Assembly (NCBI RefSeq): GCF_003231305.1
Contig: NZ_QKVM01000004.1
Coordinates: forward strand, 1-64,000
Length of the DNA stretch: 64,000 nt
Reading direction: 5' to 3'
DNA from: Pseudomonas sichuanensis
Lineage (GTDB): Bacteria > Pseudomonadota > Gammaproteobacteria > Pseudomonadales > Pseudomonadaceae
The notes beneath the pieces are model-generated. The model ran no database searches, was not told the origin of the DNA, and saw only the letters and a list, made by a program, of their open reading frames with translations. Both the position numbers and the translations under genes were made by a program. Within the stretch, counting starts at the first letter, position 1. Every line of letters begins with the position of its first letter. Of the stretch, positions 8,078 through 17,484 are shown piece after piece.

Positions 8078-9301
8078 ATGGAAATGCGCGCAGATCTGTT
8101 GATTGTCGGTGCCGGTATGGTCGGCAGCGCCCTGGCCCTGGCCCTGCGCCACAGTGGCCTGGAAATCCTCCTGCTCGATGGCGGCCCGCTGTCGGTCAAG
8201 CCTTTCGATGCCCAGGCGCCGTTCGAGCCGCGCGTCAGTGCGCTGTCGGCGGCCAGCCAGCGCATCCTCGAGCGCCTTGGCGCCTGGGACGGCATCGCCC
8301 GGCGGCGGGTCTCGCCGTATTCGGACATGCATGTCTGGGATGGCAGCGGCACCGGGCAGATCCACTTCTCGGCGGCCAGTGTGCACGCCCAGGTGCTCGG
8401 CCACATTGTCGAGAACCGGGTCATCCAGGATGGCCTGCTGGAGCGTCTGCACGACAGCGACGTCGGCCTGCTGGCCAACGCTCGCCTGGAGCAGCTGCGC
8501 CGCTCCGGCGACGAGTGGCTGCTGACCCTCGCCGATGGCCGCACACTGCGCGCGCCGCTGGTGATCGCCGCCGACGGCGCCAATTCGGCGGTGCGCCGCC
8601 TGGCCGGTTGCGAAACCCGTGAGTGGGATTACCTGCACCACGCCATCGTCACCAGCGTGCGTTGCAGCCAAGCACACCGCACCACGGCCTGGCAGCGTTT
8701 CACCGACGAAGGCCCGCTGGCTTTTCTGCCGCTCGACCGCGATGGCAAACAGGACTGGTGTTCGATCGTCTGGTCGACCACCCCGGAGCAGGCCGAGCAG
8801 GCCATGGCAATGGACGACGCGGCGTTCCGCGCTGCGCTGGAGCGTGCCTTCGAAGGGCGTCTGGGCGAGGTGCTGGAAGCGGACTCGCGGGTGTGCGTAC
8901 CGCTGCGCCAGCGCCATGCCAAGCGTTATGTGGATGAGGGCCTGGCGCTGATCGGCGATGCCGCCCACACCATTCACCCGCTGGCGGGGCAGGGGGTCAA
9001 CCTGGGCTTCCTCGATGCCGCGGTGCTGGCCGAGGAGCTGGTGCGCGCCACTGAGCGTGGCGAGCGTCTGGCCGATGTGAAGGTATTGAGCCGCTACGAG
9101 CGCCGGCGCATGCCGCACAACTTGGCGCTGATGGCGGCGATGGAAGGCTTCGAGCGATTGTTCCAGGCCAACCCGTTGCCGTTGCGCTGGTTGCGTAACA
9201 GCGGCTTGAAGCTGGTGGAGCAGATGCCTGAGGCCAAGGCGCTGTTCGTGCGTCAGGCGCTGGGGTTGTCTGGGGACCTGCCGGAGCTGGCCAGGGCTTG
9301 A
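8078..9301 (+). CDS. ubiI: UbiH/UbiF/VisC-type FAD hydroxylase (UbiI-like)
   Basis: This is the second FAD monooxygenase of the cluster, 407 residues. It shows [17 protein letters not shown] (N-terminal FAD fold), [16 protein letters not shown], and [24 protein letters not shown] with an intact GD motif. Position after ubiH corresponds to visC/ubiI, the C5 hydroxylase of the ubiquinone pathway, which acts in a membrane-associated complex. UbiF-type regiospecificity cannot be ruled out from sequence alone. The start follows the upstream stop by three bases. A REP pair lies directly after the gene and ends the operon region. Confidence 0.9.
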   Translation: MEMRADLLIVGAGMVGSALALALRHSGLEILLLDGGPLSVKPFDAQAPFEPRVSALSAASQRILERLGAWDGIARRRVSPYSDMHVWDGSGTGQIHFSAASVHAQVLGHIVENRVIQDGLLERLHDSDVGLLANARLEQLRRSGDEWLLTLADGRTLRAPLVIAADGANSAVRRLAGCETREWDYLHHAIVTSVRCSQAHRTTAWQRFTDEGPLAFLPLDRDGKQDWCSIVWSTTPEQAEQAMAMDDAAFRAALERAFEGRLGEVLEADSRVCVPLRQRHAKRYVDEGLALIGDAAHTIHPLAGQGVNLGFLDAAVLAEELVRATERGERLADVKVLSRYERRRMPHNLALMAAMEGFERLFQANPLPLRWLRNSGLKLVEQMPEAKALFVRQALGLSGDLPELARA

Positions 9302-9307
9302 GGTCCA

Positions 9308-9364
9308 ATCGCGGGGCAAGCCCGCTCCCACGCCAGTCCTGTGGGAGCGGGCTTGCCCCGCGAT
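9308..9364. repeat. REP pair (inverted)
   Basis: Two arms with the core GGGGCAAGCCCGCTCCCAC face each other across a short spacer, forming a long perfect cruciform. This is the type-A REP of this window, here between the ubiI-like gene and the iron-binding protein gene. Confidence 0.95.
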
Positions 9365-9456
9365 TGTTTGCAACATCTGGTAACTGCTCGGCAGGTGAGC
9401 CAGAAAATGGGATTCACTACCATTCGCACCTCTCATATCAGCGAGGAGTGCCCCCC

Positions 9457-10458
9457 ATGTTGCCCCGCAAACCCCTACTGGCCGCCCTGGCCCTCACGCT
9501 GTTCGGCGGCACCGCCCAGGCGGCGGACGAAGTGGTGGTGTACTCCTCGCGCATCGACGAGCTGATCAAGCCGGTGTTCGACGCCTATACCGCCAAGACC
9601 GGCGTCAAGGTCAAGTTCATCACCGACAAGGAAGCGCCGCTGATGCAGCGCATCAAGGCCGAGGGCCAGAACGGCGTGGCCGACCTGCTGCTCACCGTCG
9701 ATGCCGGCAACCTCTGGCAGGCCGAGCAGATGGGCATCCTGCAGCCGATCAAGTCAGACATCATCGACAAGAACATCCCTGCGCAATACCGCGCCTCGTC
9801 CCACGACTGGACCGGCCTGAGCCTGCGTGCGCGGACCATCGTCTACTCCACCGAGCGCGTGAAACCTTCGGAGCTGAGCACCTACGAAGCCCTGGCCGAC
9901 AAGCAGTGGGAAGGCCGCCTGTGCCTGCGCACGGCGAAGAAGGTCTACAACCAGTCGCTGACCGCCACGCTGATCCAGAACCACGGTGAGGCTGAAACCG
10001 AAAAACTGGTCAAAGGCTGGGTCAACAACCTGTCCACCGACGTGTTCTCCGACGACACCGCACTGCTCAATGCCATCGCCGCCGGCCAGTGCGACGTGGG
10101 CATCGTCAACACCTACTACTACGGCCGCCTGCACAAAGAGAAGCCTGACCTGCCAGTGAAGCTGTTCTGGCCAAACCAGGGCGACCGTGGCGTGCACGTC
10201 AACCTGTCGGGCATCGGCCTGACCAAGCATGCACCGCACCCGGAAGCGGCGAAAAAGCTGGTGGAGTGGATGACCGGCGAGGATGCGCAGAAACTGTTCG
10301 CCGACATCAACCAGGAGTTCCCGGCCAACCCCAAGGTAAAGCCTTCGGAAGAAGTGGCGGCCTGGGGCAGCTTCAAGGCTGACAGCATTCCGGTGGAAGT
10401 GGCCGGCAAGCGCCAGGCCGAGGCTATTCGCTTGATGGATCGGGCTGGCTGGAACTGA
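9457..10458 (+). CDS. fbpA: Iron(III) ABC transporter periplasmic binding protein (FbpA-type)
   Basis: The 333-residue protein begins with a signal peptide (hydrophobic core [10 protein letters not shown], cleavage after AQA, about residue 22). It continues with [19 protein letters not shown], the opening of the FbpA/FutA class of ferric-binding proteins. The [11 protein letters not shown] segment supplies the tandem tyrosines that coordinate iron. ATG at 9457 follows GAGGAG; the longer frame upstream runs through the REP element. It delivers ferric ion to the permease encoded next. No ATPase gene follows. Confidence 0.92.
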   Translation: MLPRKPLLAALALTLFGGTAQAADEVVVYSSRIDELIKPVFDAYTAKTGVKVKFITDKEAPLMQRIKAEGQNGVADLLLTVDAGNLWQAEQMGILQPIKSDIIDKNIPAQYRASSHDWTGLSLRARTIVYSTERVKPSELSTYEALADKQWEGRLCLRTAKKVYNQSLTATLIQNHGEAETEKLVKGWVNNLSTDVFSDDTALLNAIAAGQCDVGIVNTYYYGRLHKEKPDLPVKLFWPNQGDRGVHVNLSGIGLTKHAPHPEAAKKLVEWMTGEDAQKLFADINQEFPANPKVKPSEEVAAWGSFKADSIPVEVAGKRQAEAIRLMDRAGWN

Positions 10459-10483
10459 GTCCAACGCCTTATTCTTGAGCATT

Positions 10484-10539
10484 CATCGCGGGGCAAGCCC
10501 GCTCCCACGTGGCCCGTGGGAGCGGGCTTGCCCCGCGAT
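10484..10539. repeat. REP pair (inverted) between binding protein and permease
   Basis: Two type-A arms with a nine-base spacer form a cruciform between fbpA and fbpB. The element lies inside the transport operon, so it will be present as an mRNA hairpin downstream of fbpA. Confidence 0.95.
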
Positions 10540-10568
10540 GCTATGTCACTGCAGAAGAGATCCCCGCC

Positions 10569-12191
10569 TTGCCCCACGCCCCCCAACGCCGCTGGTACCC
10601 CCCGGTCTTTCTCATCGCCGCGCTGGTCCTGCTGCCGCTGAGCGTCCTGCTGCTGTCCTGGCAGACGGTCGACCTGCAGATCTGGTCGCACCTGCTCGAC
10701 ACCCAGATGAGCCGCCTGCTGGGCAACACCCTGACCCTGGTGCTGGGCGTCGGTGTCGGCGTGACTGTGGTGGGCGTAAGCCTGGCCTGGCTCACCAGCC
10801 TCTGCGAGTTCCCTGGGCGGCGCTGGCTGGATTGGGCGCTGATGCTGCCATTCGCCATCCCGGCCTATGTCCTGGCGTTCGTATTCGTTGGCCTGCTGGA
10901 TTTCGCCGGCCCCGTGCAGAGCGCCCTGCGCGAAGTCTTCGGGCCGATGCGCCTGCCCCGGGTACGCTCCACCGGCGGGGTGATCACCGTGCTGGTGCTG
11001 GTGTTCTACCCCTACGTCTACCTGCTGGCGCGCACCGCGTTCATGGCCCAGGGCAAGGGCCTGATGGAGGCGGCGCGGGTGCTGGGGCTGTCGCCGTTGC
11101 AGGCGTTCTGGCGGGTGGCATTGCCCATGGCGCGGCCGGCCATCGGTGCGGGTATCGCCCTGGCGCTGATGGAGACACTGGCCGATTTCGGCGCGGTGTC
11201 GGTGTTCAACTTCGACACTTTCACCACCGCCATCTACAAGACCTGGTACGGCTTCTTCAGCCTGTCCAGCGCGGCGCAGCTGGCCAGCCTGCTACTGCTG
11301 GCAGTGATGCTGGTGCTGTACGGCGAGCGTCGTTCACGCGGCGCCAGCCGCAGTGGCAACGAACGGCCTCGGGGGCAGGCGCTCTATCATCTGCGGGGCA
11401 TCAAGGCGTTCGCCGCCAGCAGCTGGTGCCTGCTGGTGTTCGCCTGCGCCTTCGTCATCCCGCTGCTGCAACTGCTGGTGTGGTGCTGGCAGCGAGGCCG
11501 GCATGACCTGGACGAGCGTTATCTCGGGCTGGTGCTGCATACCCTCTACCTGGGTGGCATGGCGGCGCTGATCACCGTCTGCGCCGCCTTGCTACTGGCC
11601 TTTGCCCGGCGCCAGGCGCCGACCACCGGCATCCGTGCCGGGGTCGGCCTGGCGAACCTGGGCTATGCCTTGCCGGGCTCGGTGTTGGCGGTGTCGATCA
11701 TGCTGGCGTTCAGTTACCTCGACAATCAACTGGTGATTCCGTTTTCGCAATGGTTGGGCGGGGCGGGCAAACCGCTGCTGCTGGGCAGCCTGTCGGCGTT
11801 GCTGCTGGCCTACCTGGTGCGCTTCATCGCCGTCGCCTACGGCCCGCTGGAAAGCAGCCTGGAGCGCATCCGCCCGTCGCTGCCGGAGGCTTCACGCAGC
11901 CTTGGGGTCGCCGGGCCGAGATTGTTTTTCAAGGTGTATCTGCCGTTGCTGGTGCCGGGTGCCCTGAGCGCTGCGTTGCTGGTGTTCGTCGACGTGCTCA
12001 AGGAAATGCCGGCCACCCTGCTGATGCGCCCGTTCGGCTGGGACACCCTGGCCGTGCGGGTGTTCGAGATGACCAGCGAAGGCGAATGGGCGCGCGCCTC
12101 GTTGCCGGCGCTGAGCCTGGTGCTGGTCGGCCTGCTGCCGGTCATCGGTTTGATCCGCCGCTCGGCCCATCGTCCGGGGCAACCGCGCTGA
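10569..12191 (+). CDS. fbpB: Iron(III) ABC transporter permease (FbpB-type, fused double domain)
   Basis: The 540-residue membrane protein has two repeats of the binding-protein-dependent permease domain. The first EAA loop is [26 protein letters not shown], with key residues E-A-A---G near residue 170. The second is [22 protein letters not shown] near residue 440. Such double-length permeases serve ferric iron uptake (FbpB/SfuB). A TTG at 10569, preceded by GAAGAGA at 8 bases, is the best start. An earlier GTG at 10509 falls inside the REP and would add odd residues. The next gene is gcvT, so the ATPase subunit must be encoded elsewhere. Confidence 0.88.
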   Translation: MPHAPQRRWYPPVFLIAALVLLPLSVLLLSWQTVDLQIWSHLLDTQMSRLLGNTLTLVLGVGVGVTVVGVSLAWLTSLCEFPGRRWLDWALMLPFAIPAYVLAFVFVGLLDFAGPVQSALREVFGPMRLPRVRSTGGVITVLVLVFYPYVYLLARTAFMAQGKGLMEAARVLGLSPLQAFWRVALPMARPAIGAGIALALMETLADFGAVSVFNFDTFTTAIYKTWYGFFSLSSAAQLASLLLLAVMLVLYGERRSRGASRSGNERPRGQALYHLRGIKAFAASSWCLLVFACAFVIPLLQLLVWCWQRGRHDLDERYLGLVLHTLYLGGMAALITVCAALLLAFARRQAPTTGIRAGVGLANLGYALPGSVLAVSIMLAFSYLDNQLVIPFSQWLGGAGKPLLLGSLSALLLAYLVRFIAVAYGPLESSLERIRPSLPEASRSLGVAGPRLFFKVYLPLLVPGALSAALLVFVDVLKEMPATLLMRPFGWDTLAVRVFEMTSEGEWARASLPALSLVLVGLLPVIGLIRRSAHRPGQPR

Positions 12192-12193
12192 GG

Positions 12194-12222
12194 GTGTCAG
12201 GCCGACTGCTTGCGGCTACAAT
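12194..12222 (+). promoter_or_regulatory. Possible gcvT promoter
   Basis: TACAAT at 12217-12222 with GTGTCA 17 bases upstream fits a weak sigma-70 promoter about 90 bases before gcvT. I see no glycine-riboswitch-like structure in this leader. Confidence 0.35.
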
Positions 12223-12315
12223 GCGCGGCATTCGCAGCGGCGGCTCCTACAAGAACAGGTGATGACTGAACATCGCCGACTGCCGCCGCCTCGCCACGCC
12301 CGGAAGGAGAAACCC

Positions 12316-13398
12316 ATGGGACAGCGTACGCCTCTGTATGACCTGCACCTGGCGCTCGGCGCCAAGACGGTCGATTTTGGCGGTTGGGACATGCCCCTGC
12401 ACTACGGCTCGCAAGTCGAGGAGCACCATCAGGTGCGCAGTGACTGCGGGGTCTTCGATGTCTCCCACATGACCGTCATCGACATCGATGGCTGTGCCGC
12501 CACCCCTTGGCTGCAACATCTGCTGGCCAATGACGTGACCCGCCTCGATGCCCCCGGCAAGGCCCTCTACAGCCCGCTGCTGAACGCCGACGGCGGGGTT
12601 ATCGACGACCTGATCGCCTACCGCACCGAGGACGGCTATCGCCTGGTGGCCAACGCGGCCACCCGCGACAAGGTGCAGGCCTGGCTGCAGGCGCACAGCG
12701 CCGGTTTCGCCATCAGTTTCAAGCTGCGCCCGGAGCTGGCGATCCTCGCCATCCAGGGCCCGCAAGCTCGCGAGAAGGTCGCAGCCCTGCTCAGCCCCGC
12801 GCGCGCGGCCCTGATCCGCGAGTTGCGCCCGTTCGAAGGCGTTGCCGAAGGTGACTGGTTCATCGCCCGCACCGGTTACACCGGCGAAGACGGCCTGGAG
12901 ATCATCCTGCCCGGCGCGCAGGCCCCGGCGTTCTTCAACGACCTGGTGGGTGCCGGCATAGCCCCGAGCGGCCTGGGTGCCCGCGACACCCTGCGCCTGG
13001 AGGCCGGCATGAACCTCTATGGCCAGGACATCGACGAAGCCCACACTCCGCTGACCTCCAACCTGGGCTGGAGCATTGCCTGGGAGCCGGCCGGCCGTGA
13101 CTTCATCGGCCGGGCCGGCCTGCTGGCGGAAATCGAGCAAGGTGTGCAGGAAAAACTGGTCGGCCTGGTGCTGGAAGAGCGCGGCGTGCTGCGCGCCCAT
13201 CAGGTGGTCCGCGTGTCCGGGATTGGCGAAGGGGAGATCACCAGTGGTAGTTTCTCTCCTACGCTGAGCAAGTCCATTGCCCTGGCCCGCGTGCCCATTG
13301 CTACTGGCGAACGCGCCGAGGTGGAGATCCGCGGCAAGTGGTACCCGGTGCGGGTGGTCAAACCGACCTTCGTGCGCCACGGCAAGATCCTGATCTGA
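12316..13398 (+). CDS. gcvT: Glycine cleavage system T protein (aminomethyltransferase)
   Basis: The 360-residue T protein transfers the aminomethyl carbon from lipoylated H protein to tetrahydrofolate, releasing ammonia and 5,10-methylene-THF. Motifs are [17 protein letters not shown] near residue 25 and [11 protein letters not shown], then the folate-site [13 protein letters not shown] and [21 protein letters not shown]. The ATG at 12316 follows AAGGAG; the open frame extends further upstream without a site. It leads the gcvT-gcvH-gcvP cluster. Confidence 0.95.
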   Translation: MGQRTPLYDLHLALGAKTVDFGGWDMPLHYGSQVEEHHQVRSDCGVFDVSHMTVIDIDGCAATPWLQHLLANDVTRLDAPGKALYSPLLNADGGVIDDLIAYRTEDGYRLVANAATRDKVQAWLQAHSAGFAISFKLRPELAILAIQGPQAREKVAALLSPARAALIRELRPFEGVAEGDWFIARTGYTGEDGLEIILPGAQAPAFFNDLVGAGIAPSGLGARDTLRLEAGMNLYGQDIDEAHTPLTSNLGWSIAWEPAGRDFIGRAGLLAEIEQGVQEKLVGLVLEERGVLRAHQVVRVSGIGEGEITSGSFSPTLSKSIALARVPIATGERAEVEIRGKWYPVRVVKPTFVRHGKILI

Positions 13399-13447
13399 CT
13401 AATTAAACGGCGGGCCAACCGCTGACCCAATCGAGGAATACAAGACT

Positions 13448-13831
13448 ATGAGCCAAATCCCCGCCGACCTGCGTTTTGCCGAAAGCCATGAATGGGCCCG
13501 CCTGGAAGCCGACGGCACAGTGACCGTTGGTATCAGTGACCACGCCCAGCAAGCCCTGGGTGACGTGGTGTTCGTCGAGTTGGCCGAAGTCGGCAAGGTG
13601 TTCGCCGCAGGCGACGTTGCCGGCGTGGTCGAGTCGGTGAAGGCTGCCTCCGATATCTACGCCCCGATCGGTGGCGAAGTGATCGCGGTCAACGAAGAGC
13701 TGGCCGACAGCCCGGAGTTGCTCAACGAAGAGCCCTACGAATCCTGGATCTTCAAGCTCAAGCCAAGCAACCCGGCCGAGCTGGACAAGCTGCTGGATGC
13801 TGCCGGCTACAAGGCTGCCATCGGCGAGTAA
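13448..13831 (+). CDS. gcvH: Glycine cleavage system H protein
   Basis: The 127-residue lipoyl carrier shuttles the methylamine intermediate between P and T proteins. The lipoylation site is Lys65 in the motif [12 protein letters not shown]. The start has the usual [11 protein letters not shown] stretch and the end has [14 protein letters not shown]. It begins 49 bases after gcvT behind a GAGGAA site. The protein looks fully functional although the downstream gcvP is interrupted. Confidence 0.97.
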   Translation: MSQIPADLRFAESHEWARLEADGTVTVGISDHAQQALGDVVFVELAEVGKVFAAGDVAGVVESVKAASDIYAPIGGEVIAVNEELADSPELLNEEPYESWIFKLKPSNPAELDKLLDAAGYKAAIGE

Positions 13832-13856
13832 GCCTCTGGGGGCGCCATGCGCCCCT

Positions 13857-13921
13857 ATCGCGACACAAGGCCGCTCCTACAGAGGATCGCATTCTCCTGT
13901 AGGAGCGGCCTTGTGCCGCGA
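13857..13921. repeat. Type-B REP pair
   Basis: Two inverted arms containing AGGCCGCTCCTACA and its complement, separated by about 16 bases, lie between gcvH and gcvP. This core (AAGGCCGCTCCTAC) differs from the type-A core. The next bases, GGGCTGC-GAA-GCAGCCC (13924-13940), form another small hairpin. Confidence 0.9.
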
Positions 13922-14030
13922 AAGGGCTGCGAAGCAGCCCCGGCTTTGTGCAAGTTTTCCCGCACCATCCCCGATCCCTTCCTAGACTTGTAAGTCTCCA
14001 TGAGAACTGGTCCAGGAAGAGATCGTCGCC

Positions 14031-16904
14031 ATGTCCCAGTCGCCGTCCCTGCATCAACTGCAAGCACCCAACCCATTCCTGAGTCGCCACCTGGGGCCCG
14101 ATGCCCAGGAGCAGCAGGCCATGCTCGACGCCCTTGGCGTCGCCAGCCGCGGCGAGCTGATCGAGCAGACCGTGCCGCCCGGTATCCGCTTCAACCGCCC
14201 GCTCGACCTGCCGCCGGCCCTCGATGAACAGGCCGCCCTGGCCAAGCTCGCCGGCTACGCCGCGCAGAACCAGCTGTGGACCAGCCTGATCGGCATGGGC
14301 TACCACGCCACCGTCACCCCCACCGTCATCCTGCGCAACGTGCTGGAGAACCCGGGTTGGTACACCGCCTACACGCCCTACCAGCCCGAGATCGCCCAGG
14401 GGCGCCTGGAAGCGCTGCTGAACTACCAGCAGATGGTGATCGACCTCACCGGCCTGGCCCTGGCCAACGCCTCGCTGCTGGACGAGGCCACTGCCGCCGC
14501 CGAGGCCATGGCCCTGGCCAAGCGCGTGGCGCGCAGCAAGAGCAACGCGTTCTTCGCCGACCAGCATTGCCATCCGCAAACCCTGTCGGTACTCAAGACC
14601 CGCGCTGAAGGTTTCGGCTTCGAGCTGATCATCGACTCTGTGGATAACCTCGCCAGCCACCAGGTGTTCGGCGCGTTGCTGCAATACCCCGACACCCACG
14701 GCGAAGTGCGTGACCTGCGCCCGCTGATCGACCAGTTGCACGGCCAACAGGCCCTGGCCTGCGTCGCGGCGGATATCCTCAGCCTGGTGGTGCTCACCCC
14801 ACCGGGCGAGCTGGGCGCCGACGTGGTGCTCGGGTCCACCCAGCGGTTTGGCGTGCCTATGGGCTTCGGTGGCCCCCACGCGGCCTATTTCGCCTGCCGT
14901 GACGACTACAAGCGGGCCATGCCCGGGCGCATCATCGGGGTGTCCCGCGATGCCCGTGGCAACACTGCGCTGCGCATGGCCCTGCAGACCCGCGAACAGC
15001 ACATCCGCCGCGAGAAGGCCAACTCCAACATCTGCACCGCACAGGTGCTGCTGGCCAACATTGCCAGCTGCTACGCCGTCTACCACGGCCCCGAAGGCCT
15101 GCAACGCATTGCCCAGCGGGTGCACCGGCTGACCTTCATTCTGGCCGCCGGGCTGGAGAGCAAAGGCATCAAGCGCCTCAACCAGCACTTCTTCGACACC
15201 CTCACGCTGGACGTCGGCGGCACCCAGGCGGCGATCATCGAAAGCGCCGAGGCTGCCCGCATCAACCTGCGCATTCTTGGCCGTGGGCATCTGGGCGTGA
15301 GCCTGGACGAAACCTGCGACGAAGCCACGGTGCTCAAGCTGTTCGACATCTTCCTCGGCGTCGACCACGGCCTGGACATCGCCACCCTGGACCAGCAAGC
15401 CCTGCCCGAGGGCATCCCCGGCGCCCTGGTGCGGCGCACGCCGATCCTGCAGCACCCGGTGTTCAACCTGCACCACAGCGAAACCGAGATGCTGCGCTAC
15501 CTCAAGCAGCTGGAGAACAAGGACCTGGCGCTCAACCAGTCGATGATTCCGCTGGGCTCCTGCACCATGAAGCTCAACGCCACCAGCGAGATGATCCCGA
15601 TCACCTGGCCCTAGTTCGCCCTGCCGCACCCGTTCGCCCCGGCCGCCCAGGTGCAGGGCTACAAGGCGATGATCGACGAGCTGGAAAGCTGGTTGTGCGC
15701 CATCACCGGTTTCGACGCCATCTGCATGCAGCCCAACTCCGGCGCCCAGGGCGAGTACGCGGGGCTGATGGCGATCACCCGCTACCACCAGAGCCGCCAC
15801 CAACCCAGGCGTACCCTGTGCCTGATTCCGTCCTCGGCCCACGGCACCAACCCGGCGTCGGCGCAGATGGCCGGCATGGAAGTGGTGATCGTCGAGTGCG
15901 ACGAGCAGGGCAACGTCGACCTCGACGACCTCAAGGCCAAGGCCCAGGCCGCCGGCGAACGGCTGTCCTGCCTGATGATCACCTACCCCTCGACCCATGG
16001 GGTGTACGAGGAGGGCATCCGCGAGATCTGCGAGGTGATCCACCAGCACGGCGGCCAGGTGTACATGGATGGCGCCAACCTCAACGCCCAGGTTGGGCTG
16101 GCGCGCCCGGCCGACATCGGTGCCGACGTTTCGCACATGAACCTGCACAAGACCTTCTGCATCCCCCATGGCGGCGGTGGCCCGGGCATGGGGCCGATCG
16201 GCATCCGTGCGCACCTCAAGCCGTTCGTCGCCAGCCACCCGGTCGTGCCGGTGCCTGGGCTGGACCCGAACAACACGGCGGTGAGTGCCGCGCCGTGGGG
16301 CAGCGCCAGCATCCTGCCGATCAGCTGGATGTACATCGCCATGATGGGGCCACAGCTGGCCGATGCCAGTGAAGTGGCGATCCTGTCGGCCAACTACCTC
16401 GTCAGCCAGTTGCGCGATGCCTTCCCGGTGCTCTACAGCGGGCGCAACCAGCGGGTGGCCCACGAGTGCATCCTCGACCTGCGCCCGCTCAAGGCGCTGA
16501 CTGGCATCAGCGAGGAAGACGTGGCCAAGCGCCTGATGGACTATGGCTTCCATGCCCCGACCATGTCGTTCCCGGTGCCGGGCACACTGATGGTCGAGCC
16601 TACCGAGAGCGAGTCGAAGGCCGAGCTGGACCGTTTTGTCGAGGCGATGCTGGCGATCCGCGCCGAGATTGCGCAAGTGCAGGACGGCAACTGGCCGGCC
16701 GAGGACAACCCGCTCAAGCATGCCCCGCACACCCTGGCCGACGTGCTGGCGCCGTGGAACCGGCCCTACAGCATCGAGCAGGGCATCGCCCCCAGCGCTC
16801 ACGCGCGCCAGCATAAATACTGGCCGGCGGTGAACCGGGTCGACAATGTGTATGGGGACCGGAACCTGTTCTGTTCGTGTGTGCCGGTGGAGGCGTATCG
16901 CTGA
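14031..16904 (+). pseudogene. gcvP: Glycine dehydrogenase (P protein) interrupted by an in-frame TAG
   Basis: The frame encodes a full-length PLP-dependent glycine decarboxylase (958 codons), but codon 528 (15612-15614) is TAG. It falls directly after [15 protein letters not shown]; homologues have Glu next (WPEF), so GAG to TAG is the simplest change. Both sides are otherwise intact and in the same frame. Before the stop are [17 protein letters not shown] and the N-terminal half; after it come [14 protein letters not shown] and the PLP-lysine site [16 protein letters not shown] (Lys707). The stop falls past the conserved GSCTMKLN motif and not at the natural GcvPA/GcvPB split, so two working halves are unlikely. 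P. putida strains usually carry a second gcv cluster, which could make the loss tolerable. Sequencing error is the main alternative. Confidence 0.9.
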
Positions 16905-16955
16905 AATTTCCCCCGCCCTGTGAAATCAACGATTTTGTGTTGCTTGTACTGGCCT

Positions 16956-17053
16956 CATCGCTGGCAAGTCGCAGCGGCGAACCGCAGCTCCCACAAGGTT
17001 TGCGCATGGCCTGGGCTGATGCGGTCGGGGTGGGAGCCGGCTTGCCGGCGATT
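16956..17053. repeat. Variant REP pair (CTGGCAAG/CCGGCTTGCCGG)
   Basis: Arms ATCGCTGGCAAG...CAGCTCCCAC and TGGGAGCCGGCTTGCCGGCGAT face each other between gcvP and the convergent DUF2388 gene. The first arm is interrupted by an extra block (TCGCAGCGGCGAACCG), so the hairpin is imperfect. Confidence 0.75.
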
Positions 17054-17076
17054 GGGCTACACAGCAGCCTCCTGGA

Positions 17077-17391
17077 TCACTCGGCTACGGCATTCTTGGC
17101 CAGGATTGCATTGGCCAGTTCCATGTCGCTGGCCTGCACGCCTGGGTTGTCGGCGCGAACCTGGTTGATGGCTGCTTCCAGGAACGGCCCGCGAATCGCA
17201 CCGTCACTGGCGACGAAGCTGCCGGCGTCATCCTGGGCGGCGACGATCAGCTTGTGGTCCTTGAAGGTCAGGTAGGTCGAGGCAGTGGTGGCACCCGAGG
17301 AGATGATGTTGCGCCAGAACGTGTCGGCCATGGCAGAGCCAATGGGCAGCGCGAACAGGACGGTGGCTGCGATGGCTGTTTTGAAACGCAT
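17077..17391 (-). CDS. DUF2388 family exported protein
   Basis: This 104-residue protein has a signal peptide (MRFKTAIAATVLFALP, cleavage after AMA at about residue 22). The small periplasmic body includes TFWRNIISSGATTASTYLTF and ends ELANAILAKNAVAE. That is the pattern of the Pseudomonas DUF2388 family, whose function is unknown. GAGGTG lies 8 bases upstream of the ATG. It is a single gene, flanked by a REP on one side and the GspE-like ATPase gene on the other. Confidence 0.85.
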   Translation of the reverse strand: MRFKTAIAATVLFALPIGSAMADTFWRNIISSGATTASTYLTFKDHKLIVAAQDDAGSFVASDGAIRGPFLEAAINQVRADNPGVQASDMELANAILAKNAVAE

Positions 17392-17484
17392 GATGAATCA
17401 CCTCGGTCTTTGAGGGCTGTTTGAGATGCCCGTTGGATCATGCCTGCCCGGGCCAAGTTCCCGCTCACACAGGGGATTTCTCAC

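Noticed and set aside
9308..9364. REP clusters as a possible CRISPR array or phage site
   Set aside because: Repeats are inverted pairs, not regularly spaced direct repeats, and no cas or integrase gene is present.
10509..10568. GTG 10509 as start of the iron permease
   Set aside because: The first 20 codons would lie largely in the REP palindrome and encode REP-derived residues; TTG 10569 has a proper ribosome site.
12192..12315. Glycine riboswitch before gcvT
   Set aside because: The 124-base leader is too short and I see no tandem aptamer-like pairing.
15612..15614. TAG as pyrrolysine or as a natural GcvPA/GcvPB boundary
   Set aside because: No pyrrolysine machinery is expected in Pseudomonas, the site is not a known Pyl position, and the natural split lies before the GSCTMKLN motif rather than after it.
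13758..16814. Very long open frame on the minus strand (over 1000 codons) opposite gcvP
   Set aside because: It is the antisense shadow of GC-rich coding sequence; it has no family motif, no ribosome site and is His/Gly/Leu-rich in the way such shadows are. The same holds for the minus-strand frames at 4456-6312, 36933-40325 and 48516-51071.
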